From Oceanospirillales bacterium (lineage in GTDB: Bacteria; Pseudomonadota; Gammaproteobacteria; Pseudomonadales; Balneatricaceae), in NCBI GenBank assembly GCA_018223185.1, contig JAAEYW010000003.1, positions 27,691 through 64,191 on the forward strand: a DNA stretch of 36,501 nucleotides, written 5' to 3'. A program made the position numbers and the translations under genes. How positions within the stretch are numbered: position 1 is the stretch's first letter; each line of letters begins with the position of its first letter. The notes beneath the pieces were generated by a model that searched no databases, was not told the DNA's origin, and saw only the letters and a list, made by a program, of their open reading frames with translations. Positions 13,401 to 25,400 of the stretch are shown here, piece after piece.

Positions 13401-16400
13401 GGAGCACAGCGGCAAGCTGACCGCAGCCCAATTGGCTGATCTGAAATCCCACACCTGGGTAACGGCAGGCGATCTGGTGCTGTACGACGTCAGCACCAAA
13501 ACATCCACCACGACCGTGGCCGGAGCGCTGCAGTTTATTGCGCCCGCTGTGGCCAGTGTTCGTGTTGAAGGCCGTCGCCTGATCAGCGAGTACATGAGCC
13601 CCATCACTTTCAGTGACAGCAGTTATACGATCGGCAGCCAGCCGATGGCGAATCTGGTCATTGACGGCATCAGTCTGGATGCCGGTGGCCTGAGCCTTTT
13701 GCCGCCTGACGTTGACCCGAGAATTGAGATCAGTGTGCCGATCATTGATGTTTGGCAGGGCGCATTGTCGTTGTCGGAAGCCGTTGATGTTCGCGTGATC
13801 GGTGCCGATGCCCTGACCGGCTTTGGTGACCTGTCCTGGGTACAGATCATCGAAGGTCTGCGCATGGCATCGAACCTGCTCAGCCAGTTCGAAACCTTCA
13901 GCTTCCTTGATCAGGATATTCCGGTTATCGACCTTAGCGTCAATGACATGTTTGATATTGCCGTTGAGTTGGCACATGCCATCGAAGAGGTGGGTAACAA
14001 CCCGGCTACTGGCGTGGGTCAGTTGCAGGAAGTGCTGGCCAACAGTTTCGGTCTGCCGATCTATGATCCGGCGCGTCCCGATGTGTTTGGTGTCAGCCTG
14101 GACTATGACGCTGCTTCCAATGCGGTGATGCTCAACATTCCGTATGAGATTGACCTGCTCGACAAGAGCTACCCCATCTCACTTGACCTGGCAACGCTGG
14201 GCGGATTGATCGGTGGTACGGCATTGCAGGATCTGATGGGTTCTGTAGGCAGCATCGTTGATGTGGGTGGCAGCGCGTTGGTGAATCTGCAATCCTCGGC
14301 GATGGTGAATATCGCATTGGGTCTGGATTTGGCCTCTGGTGCCATGTTCGTGTACGACTACTTCGATGGTGGCACCACCGACAACCTGGATGACGATACC
14401 GGCACCTTTGCCCGTCTGGGCATGGAAGTAAACGGCACTTCACTGGCATTCAACGCGTCACTGGGTCTCTTCTCACTGGATGTGAAGAACGGCACAGCGG
14501 ATATTCTGGCTCAGGCCGGGCTTTATTTGGGTGATGACCCCGATGGTGCCGCCGGTCAGGGTGATGGCCGTCACTATCTGGGCTCTGCCATCTCCGTGCA
14601 TACCCTGCAGGAAGGTGAAAGTGTTGCCCTGATCTGGGACGAAACAACTGTACCGACCGGTTTCAACATCGGCGGTCAGGGTACGACTGCAGATAACTGG
14701 ACACTGACGGCGGATGCCGATGATCCGTTCCGTCTGCACTTCACGATTGCCGGTGTGGACTACCACACCCAGTCGCTGGCACGGGGCTATGATGCTGAAA
14801 CGGTTCAGGCCTACGTTGAAGAAGCCTTGCTGCATGGTTCAACAGCGCTGCGAGGTACGGTTAGTGTTGAGCAGATCGACGTGGATGATCCCACGAAAGG
14901 CTGGAAAATCTTGGTCAGCGGTGCGGGCTTCGACGGTAAAACGTTGGCGCTGGATGTTCAGCAGCTGCGCTCCGAGGCTGATGGCGGTCCGCTGGGCGAG
15001 CTGAATGAGATCCAGTGGGTCAGCATTCCTTCCGGCTCTGGCGGAACCTTCACGCTGACCGCCGATATCGACGGTCAGCGCTACACCACCGGAAATATCG
15101 CCTGGAATGCCAGTGCAGCAACGGTGGCAACTGCGTTGCGTACAGCGCTGACCAGCGGTGCGCACGCGATTGCAGGTGCAGATGTCAGCGTGACATTGCA
15201 CAACACTGACAAACCACAGGATGGCTGGGACATTGAATTTACCGGCACGTTGGTCGGTCGCGGTATCGCCCAGCTTGAAGCCGAGAACAGTGCGTTGACG
15301 CACGAAGGGGCGGTGGTGGCCGTGCCGGTTGTGGTCAGCAATGCACAGGGGGTGGTTAACCAGACGCGTGTAATGCTGGTGGCCGCGACCGATGGCACGT
15401 TTAATTTGAGCTTCACGTATGGCTCAACCACCAAAACCCTGACCAACCTGGCCTGGGATATCACCGCTGAAGAGTTGCAGACCGCACTGAATACCGTCAT
15501 GGGCGGCGGTTACACTGAAATTCTGGTGGTCGAAGACAGCGACAACGGCGGTTTCCTGATCAGCTTCGATGGTAACCTGCTCACTGGCAAGGGTGTCACC
15601 GTCAGTGTGGATGGTACCAACCTGACCTCATCACCCTTCGGTACGCTGTACCGCGATGTGACCGTTGATTTCGAGGGTACGGCGAACGTTGTGCTGCCGG
15701 GATATGTCACGCTTCCCAACGAGATTTTCTCGCTGGGTCGTGAGCTGGGCCTGATTGACTCTTCCAGTCGTAACCCGATCTACATCGGCGATATCGAACT
15801 TCAGGTCAACAGTCTGGGTGATCTGATGGACGGACTGATCGCGGGTGATACGGTCAGCTCGATCATGATCAGTGAAGCGGGCGTCTATAATGACGCCTAC
15901 ACCCTGAACTACCGCCTGCCTGAGCTGGGCGGCATGTTTGACCTGTTCAAACTGAACAACCCGTTGATCCGTCTGATTCGTGACCCGTCCGTGATCATTG
16001 ATGGCATCGATTATGCGCTTAAAGGTATTCAGCAGTCGCTGGATGCGATCGCCTCCCTGCCGTTGCCGCTGATTGGCGATCAGCTCGCCAAGGGGGCTCA
16101 GTTCATCGCTGACTTCCGTGGCAGTGTGATCACCGAGATCCAGAACTTTATCGACAGTGCACTGGATACTTACGGCGGCATGGAAAACGCCCTGCGCATG
16201 ACGCTGTTTGATGTATTTACCGACGACAGCAACAATGACGGCATCTTCAACCCATTGAGCATGGTGCAGTGGATTGAGGCTGAAATTAACGATGTGGCGG
16301 TGGCTGATCGTGGTGGTGATAACCCGTTCCTGAACTACCTCAAGGACTACAATGGCGACGGTGTAGTAACGGCCGATGACATTGTGGTTGAGTACCTTGC

Positions 16401-19400
16401 TTTCGGTTCTTTGTCACCGGCAGGCGTAGCGGCGGGTACCCGTCTGGGCTATACCCTTGCCGGGCGTACATCTGATGTGCGCGATGACAAGAAAGGTGGC
16501 GATATTATCGCCGTAGATGGCTATGACCCTCTGGCCGAAGCGGGCGCACTCCAGTTCCGCATGAATTTGGGTCAGAACCTGCTGTCGCGTGAAGTGGACC
16601 TCTCGTTCGATATCGGCTTGCCGGGCCTCAATCTGGATGTGGACGGCGGTATCGGCCTTGATCTGGGCTGGGACTTCTTCTTCGGCTTCGGTGTCAACAT
16701 CGAGGAAGGCCTTTACCTCATATCGGAAATGCCGGGCAATGCCGGTTTGGGTGATTCTGTTTATACCGCCGTGCAGGATACGGCCATCAACCCGCTGATC
16801 GAAAACCCCTGGGATCTGCCAAGCAGTAATCCGGCGGTGAACGAACTCAGCATCGTGTTTGATGCCTACCTGGCGGAAGATCAGGCCGGTAATCCGGCCT
16901 CGGTTACCGCCAACATCTTCTTTGTAGCCGGTACCCTGACAGATTATCTGGCAGGTGACACGATGGTTAACCAGAGCGGTGACGATGTCAGCAACTACTC
17001 GCCATTCGGTGATGAAGTCGGTGCTCGCACCTTCTTCCACGGTGAGTTTGCTATCGACATGGTCGACCGTAACTCGGATGGTCGTCTGACTTATGCCGAG
17101 ATGACAGCAGGCAAGTTCTCCGACAACTTCCGTCAGAAGTTCACCGGTGCTGCACAGGCCAACTTCCATATGGAACTGGCTATTCCGGATACACCGCTGC
17201 CCCGTATCCTCGGCGACTTCCACATGACGTGGGCGCTCAATACCGATTCGATCCCTGTTGGCTACAGTAATATGTTCACGACTCAGCCGCAGGTATGGAT
17301 TACCGATTTGGCACTGGATGTCGGCAGCCTGCTGTCCGACTTCCTGGGACCGATCATTGCCGAAATTCAGAAGGTCACCCAGCCGCTGCAGCCTGTGATT
17401 GACGGTCTGATCATGCCTATCCCAGGCTTGTCCGAGCTGGCGGGTCGGAATTATTCAGTCCTCGATCTGGCCGAAGACCTTGGTAAAGGTAAGGTCAATA
17501 TCGGCTTGATCAAGAATCTGGTGTACATGCTGGATCTGTTCAACGCGATCCCGACCGACGCAGCCGGTCTGATCATTCCGATTGGTCGGGTATTCAGCTT
17601 TGGTGGCAACCTGCAGGACAGCAGGAGCAGTAAAAACGCGTCCCTGAGCGGTAACGTCAACAGCACCGATCAGGCGATGAGTTCTTCTACGTCCGGTTCA
17701 ACGGGTGGCACTCAGTCGTTCATGGACAAGATGAAAAACCCGAACAACGCGTTCAAGATCCCGATCCTGACCGACCTGTCGCTGGTGCTTGATCTGATCA
17801 TGGGTAAACCGGTCGATCTGGTGACCTTTACGCCGCAGAACCTGAGCGTGGATGTGCAGATTGATGCCGGCTCCTGGATCTATCCGGGTGTTAAAGCCGG
17901 TATTCGCGGTGGTGTTGAGATCGATGTGGCGCTGACCCTTGGTTTCGATACCTACGGTATATTGAAATTCTTCGACAGCGAGAACCCGCTGCATATTCTT
18001 GAAGGCTTCTACGTCAGCGATAACTTTGTCAATGACGTGGATCAGCCGGAAGTTGTACTGGATGCCTACCTTGAGGTTTATGCCGAACTGAACGCACTGG
18101 TGGTGCGTGCAGGGGCTGCGGGTGGCATTTCGTTGAAAGGTGAGCTCGACTTCTGGGATGAAAACGGCCCCGGTGCCCGTGATGGCAAGTTCCGAGCACT
18201 GGAAATCCTTAACCAGCTGCTGTGTGAACCGTTCAACCCGCTCAACCTGGTCGAAGCCAACCTGCGGGCTGATGCCTATGCCCGTGTCTATGTCGATGCC
18301 AATACCGTGCTGTTTGGCTGGAAGAACGTCTACAACAAGACCATTTTCAACATTGAACTGTTTGAAATCGTCTGGAAGCCCAAACCTTGTATGCCCGTTC
18401 TGGCATCCGATGACAACGGTGACGGCACCTTTGTTCTGCACATGGGCAACAACGCCATCCTGCCTTCTGACTCGTCCGTGGACTTCAACATCGCCGCGAT
18501 GATGGAAGGCAAGGGTGCGGTTGATCGCCAGTTCCGCAATACCGAAGACGGTGACGAGAAGTTTGTCCTCAGGCAGATCGGTAACGGTGAAGTTGAAATT
18601 ACCGCGACGCTCAATGGCACCGAGTACACCGTTGTCTATACCGGGGTGAAGAAAATCGTCGGCTTTACCGGTCGCGGTAATGACACCGTTGATGCTTCAG
18701 GTCTGAGCAGCATAGATGTGGTGCTGCTGGCGGGTGAGGGTACAGACACGCTGATCGGCAGCCAGATTGATGACGTGCTCATCGGTGGCAGTGGCAGCTC
18801 CAGCCTCAAGGGTGGAGACGGCGACGATCTGTTGATGGCGCGTGCCGGTACTACCGCGATGGAGGGCAGCAGCGGAGCTGATGCCTATCGCTTCATTGGT
18901 AACTGGGGCGTGGCCACCATCAATGACAAGGATGTGCGTGGCGATGCCAACGTGCTTGACTTCTCTGATCAGAGCGGCGGGCTGGTGCTGGATACCTATA
19001 CCGGCAAGGTCACTCAGGGCAGCAACCGTGTCAGCTGGGACAGCAAGACTGAAATTGGCCTGATCGCCGGTGGCAGTGGCGACGACATTGTGGATATGTC
19101 CTACGAAACAACGAGGCTGCATATTCAGGTCGCCGATGTGTATCCGGACATGGCCCAGATTGAGGCCAGCCTGAATACCAATGCACAGTCTCGCCTGAGC
19201 GATACCGATGCTAACGCCCTGAATGACGGTATTATCACCGGCATCTCCAGCGGCGCGGTCAACAACGAAGATGCCCCGGTATCCACCTATGGTGATCGGA
19301 TTCTGCGCTTCGTTGGCTTTGAAAACCTGATCGGCGGTGTACAGAGCGATATCTTTGCCTTTGAAAACAAGGCTGCCATCGCCGGCAGCCTGTATGGTGG

Positions 19401-22400
19401 TGCCGCCCGTGGTGTGGGGCTGAACAGTACCTACGAGCGGTCAGGGGTGCGCAACACCATCGACTTCTCCGACTACGCTACGGCGGTGAGTATCAATACC
19501 AGCGGCAGCAGCTATACCCTGCCGACCGGATTTAGCACCGTTGCCGGGGCAACCACGGTTGCGTCCGGCAGCCGGATCAACGCCAATGCAACCAACGTCA
19601 CCGTGCGTGGTTTCCACAACATCATCGGTGGCAAGGGCAATGACGTGCTGGTAGGCGACAATCGCCAGAACCAGATCTTCGGCATGCAGGGCAACGATAC
19701 GCTGATCAGCATCAGTGGCAGTGACTTGCTGGTAGCCGATACGCTTATTGTTGAAGACACCAACAAGCAGATCGAGTCCAAGTCGACCTCGCTGGTGGTA
19801 CGTCCGGCCTGGACCCAGTTGCCGTCGCGCGAGTGGACCTGGTTTGGCTCAACTATTCACAGCACCTCACTCAACGGTACCGGTGAAGTGCTGATCGGCG
19901 GTCTGGGCGATGATGTACTGCTCGGCTCGCTGGGGCTTGATAGTCTCTATACAGGCGCGGGTAACGATACCCTGGCGGGCGACTTGGCACGTATGAACTT
20001 CGACTCTACCGGGGCGCTGGTCAGCGCTGAAGTGGATGAGATCAGCGATGCCGGCTTCGGTGCCGCCGATTACATCAAGGGACTGAACGGCGATCATGTG
20101 GTGATCGGCGGTGCTGGTGCCGATGAAATTCTGCTCGGTAATGGCGATAACCTGGTGCTGGCAGACGAAGGCTATCTGGCACTAGATCCTCTCACTGGCC
20201 GGGTGCTGGATGTCCGCACCCTGACCAGCGGCTACGGTGCCGGAGATACGGTGACCCTGGGTACTGGCAGCAACATCGTACTGGGTGGTGCCGGTGGCGA
20301 CAGCATTACGGCGACCGATCCGGATGGCGAACGCAACATCATTCTGGGTGACCATGGCCGAATTCAGTTCTCATTGGCCGAGCCGGATGACCATCGCCTC
20401 AGCAGCCTGACGTCACAGACCAATGTGACCACGGGTGGTGACGATATCATCACACTGGGTACCGGTAACGCAGTCGTGATTGGCGGCCGTGGTGCCGACA
20501 GTATCACGCTGGCCGCGACCGGCAGCAGCACAACCGGTAATTCTGAGCGCCTGTTGGCCGGTGATCATGCCGATATTCTGTTCGATGCCTTTGGTGCCAT
20601 GACATCATTCCGTTCAACCGATACGACAGCTGCCACGACCGGAGCTGATCAGATTCGGATCGGTACGGGTAATGACACTGTAGCCCGCGATCTGGGACGC
20701 AATTTCATCCTTGGCGGACTCGGCAACGACAAGATTCTGGTATCGGCGCATGTGGATACCGATGGCCGTCTGGTGCGAGGTGAAGCTGAAAGTGAAGATG
20801 TGATTCTCGGTGACAATGGCGAAATTCTGCGCAGCGCCTCCACCGCATCACGTCCGAACATGATGCTGAGCGTCATCAGCACCGAAACCGACAAGGGCGG
20901 CACCGATCAGATCGTTTCCGCCAACGGTAACAAGCTGGTGATCGGCGGCTTTGGTGCCGATACCATCAACCTGTTCGATGGCACTCATCTGGTGATGGGT
21001 GACAATGCGGCCTTCCTGTTCGATGCGGTTGCCGAAAACGGTGTTCTGCGCTCGGCTACCACGACCAGTACCGTACTGGGCGGGGCGGACGCCATTACCC
21101 TGCGCGAAGGCTACAAGCTGGTGGCCGGTGGTATCGGTGCCGACGTCATCAAGATCAACGCGACCACCACGGCTGAAGCCAGTGGCAGCGGCTGGAATAC
21201 CGGCGGTGAATTTATCGGTGGTACCAGCTATCTGGCGGGCGTGGTCGGTATCGCAGCGGTATTGCCGTCTCCGGTCACGGCATCAGCCCAGATTGAAAAC
21301 CGGGGCCGTAACGGTCGCTTCATTGCGGGCGATAACGCCGAGTTCCTGTTTGATAACCGTGGTGGTCTGACCACTCAGCGTACGCTGGATCAGATTGCGG
21401 CAACCGGTGGCAATGACACCATCACCATCGGTGCCGACAACACGACGTCAACACTGGGCTTCAACCTGGTGATGGCGGGCATGGGCTCCGATACTGTTGA
21501 GGTCGCGCCTGGTTCGCTCAGTGAAAGCATAGTACTGGGTGACAATGGTGAATACCTGCGTCAGCCGCAGAGTTATCTGCTCAATGCCGTCCGATCCACT
21601 GTGACCGGGGCTGGCGGCATGGACAACATCCTGCTGGGCTCGGGTGTGCACATGGTGATTGCGGGCATGGGGGCCGATACGGTCGACATTCGCTCCAGCG
21701 ATGCCCGTGCGGCTCTCGATGGCTTCACTAACCGCCTGCTGGTGGCCGGTGACTCCGCTGAACTGACCTTCAGCTCTGATACGCTGGTCAGCATGGTCAG
21801 CCTGGCAACCAACAGTGGCGGTGACGACAGGCTGACCCTCGGCGAGGGTGATCTGGCGCTGATCGGCGGCTTCGGCCGCGATTTGGTGAACATCAACGCC
21901 AACACCACCGCCTTCAGGGCGCTGGCAGGCGATAACGCACGCTTCGAGTTTGCTCCGACCGATCAGGTGGGTAGTCAGGCCGAAAGCCTGACGCGCATGT
22001 TTACAACCGATCTGCAGACTGCAACGGGTGGTGACGATGAAATTCGCGTCGGCATTGCAGGTTCGATCACCGGTGATCTGGGTGAAGTGCTGGCGATTGG
22101 TGGTATCGGTGCAGATCGTATTAACATCAACGGTGCCCGCGCACGTACCACCATGATCGGTGACAACGGCGAGATTGTGCGCCTTGCCGGTTTGGCAGAG
22201 ACGGGTGGTGCACAGCGCCAGTCCGTCAGCAGCTATGATGTCACACTCGGTGCGGATGACATTCTGACAACGGTCGCCGGCGATGCCGTCATCATTGGTG
22301 GCAGTGGCAGCGACGATATCCGCTCAGGGCGTGGTAACACGCTGGTAGCCGGTGATCATGCTCGCATGCTGTTTGGTGCCAACGGTGCAATCGAGCTGAT

Positions 22401-25400
22401 TTCCAGCCTGGGTACCAGCATTGGTGGTAACGATACCATTCAGATCGGCGGTGGTGACCTCACCATGGCCGATGGCGATAAGGTTATCGTCGGTGGTTTT
22501 GGTGCAGACACCATCACGGTGAGTGCTGATGTGGCCAGTGCCGGAGAAAGCCATGAGCGAACCATCGCCGGTGATAACGCCAACATTGCGTTTGATGTTC
22601 AAGGCCGTTTGCTGAGCTTCGCTACTCTGGATGGCGATCTCTCGACCGGTGGCAACGACTCCATTACGCTCACCCTGTCTGGCGACGATCAGAATGCCGG
22701 CGTCATCGCCGAGTATCAGGTGATTGCCGGTGGCGTGGCCGATGACATCATCCGCATTCAGACCGGTGTCAGAACCAACGATGTCATCTCGGGTGATAAC
22801 CTGGATTATCGCCGTCTGGTGGCTGCGGATGGCGTGCGTCAGCACCTGTTCGCCGGAGTGACTCAGCCGACACTGGGTGGCAACGATCAGATCGTGACAG
22901 CCGCCGGTGACAAGCTGATCTTCGGCGGAGCCGGGCGCGACAGTCTCACCGCCTTCACTGGAGCTGCAGATCAGTCCGTTGTCTTCGGTGATGCGGGTGA
23001 TGCCGTATACGAGCAGTACCTGAACGGAAGTGGTTTCGAGCGGACCCGACTGCAGCAGCTGATGACCACATCAGCACAATCCGGTGATGTGGATAACATT
23101 GTGCTGGGCAGCGGTGACGCCGTCGTATTCGGTGGTGCCGGTGCGGATCAGATCCGTATCAGCTCGGTTGACCAGAGCCGTCGCCTGATCGCGGGTGACG
23201 AAGCGCAGGTCAATTACGATCTGGGTGTTCCGGTACTGATGCAGAGCACCGATACCAGCTCTACACCAACGGGTATCGCGGGCAACCAGTTTATCCTGCC
23301 GGATACCGGGACCAACTTCCTGATCGGTGGTTTGTCGATTGATACGCTGGTGGGCAGCATTGGCGACAGCCATCGTCTGCTGCCAGGTACCGGCTCGATC
23401 AACCTGCTGAGCAAAGTGGTCAGTGTTGTGGTGCTGGGTGATGGGGGTGAAATGGGCATCTTTGCCGACCGCGAATATGCCTCCGGTGCCAATGATGAGC
23501 TGCTTATTTCCGGTGCTACTCTGGTTCAGGGTAATACCGGCGGCGGCACGGGTGGTGGCGACAGCTACACCTACTTCGGCGAAGGCACTGTGACCGAAGA
23601 GTTGAGCAACAGCACATCCGGCCGTATTGCCTACCCGTCACTGACCGGTGGTTTTGCGACCTTCAACAGCGCGGCCAACAGTCAGCAGGGTCAGTATGGT
23701 TATCTGACCGTGTTCGAGAACGGTGGCTGGCGCTATGATCTGGGCCACGATGCCAACGGTTTCAATGAGGCCGTCAATGCGCAGGCTCAGGCTCTGACTG
23801 ACGGTGATCAGCGCACCGAATACTTCACCGTCAACACAACCGATGGCAGCACGACTACCGTGACCATCGGTGTGTTGGGTCGTACTGATCTGCCGGGCTC
23901 AGTCACAGCGACGCTGACTGAAGACGATGGTTTGGTCAGCACGGTATCTGGTCGTATGACCGACAGCGAAGATCCGGAACTGAGAACACGCTATCTGAGC
24001 ATGGATACTCAGACAGCCTTCGGTCAGTTTGCTCTGACTCAAGACGGTCAGTGGCAGTATGTGATCGACAACGCTGCAGCCGCCGTGCAGGCATTGCGTG
24101 CCGGTGAGCGAGTGACCGATACCCTGACCGTGACCACACTGGATGGCAGTACGGCAACGGTTGCCATCGAACTGGTGGGAGCCAATGACGGTGCCGTGAT
24201 CGGCGGTGTTGAGCCGACTCAGATAACTGTTGTGGAAGAGGCTGACAATGCCGCTGCCGACCAGTTGCTCAGTGCCAACGGACAGCTGTCGATCACGGAT
24301 GCGGATGCCGGTGAGGCACTCTTTGCCGGTCAGGTCAACATTCTGTCTGCCGATGCGCTGGGTGAACTCACCATCTCGCCGGATGGCAATTGGAACTACG
24401 TGGTTCGCAACGGCGATGTTCAATATCTGAACGCCGGTGAAACCCGCATCGAACGCTTCGAGATCAGCAGTGCTGATAGTACGGCAACACACACGCTGGA
24501 AATTCGGATCGAGGGTCGCAACAGCAGTGCCGTGATCTCTGATCCGGGTACCCTGCAGGTGATCGAAGATCAGCAAACACAGCTTAACGGTGTGTTGAGT
24601 GTCACCGATGCAGACGCAGGCCAGTCTCTGTTCGTTGCACAGGACAACAGTTCGGCCTACGGTCGCTTTGTGCTGGCAACGGACGGCAGCTGGAGCTACA
24701 GCCTGGATAACGCCGCGGCTGCGGTGCAGCAGCTGACCTCGGCTGACCTGCTGACCGACAGCTTTACGGTCGTCAGCGCTGACGGCACCAGCCGCACCTT
24801 CAATATCGAAGTTCGCGGCAGTGATGATCAGCCGGTGATTACACCTGCCTCAACGGATGGCGCACTGGCCGTGCTGAGTGAAGATCAGCAACTGTTGGCC
24901 AGCGGAGCGTTGAGCATCACTGACGCGGATGCCGGTCAGTCTCAGTTCGTGGCTCAGGACAGCAGCTCAAGCTATGGCCGCTTTGTCCTGAACAGCGATG
25001 GCAGCTGGAGTTACGCGCTGGATAACACCGCCACGGCGGTGCAGGGTCTGGTGTCGGGACAGCAGGTCATCGATCAGTTCACCATCGAAACCGCTGATGG
25101 CACCACCGAAACCTTCAGCTTCACCATTCAGGGCAGCGATGACCAGCCGGTGGTTACACCCAATACGGGTACATTGGCTGCGCTGAGCGAAGATCAGCAA
25201 CTGCTGGCCAGTGGTGTATTGGCGATCAGTGATGCCGATGCCGGTCAGGCTCACTTCGTGGCACAGGACAGCAGCTCAAGCTATGGCCGCTTTGTTCTGA
25301 ACACCGACGGCAACTGGAGCTATCTACTGGATAACAGCGGTGTAGCGGTTCAGGGACTGGTGTCGGGCGAGCAGGTTACCGATCAGTTCATGGTTGTGAC

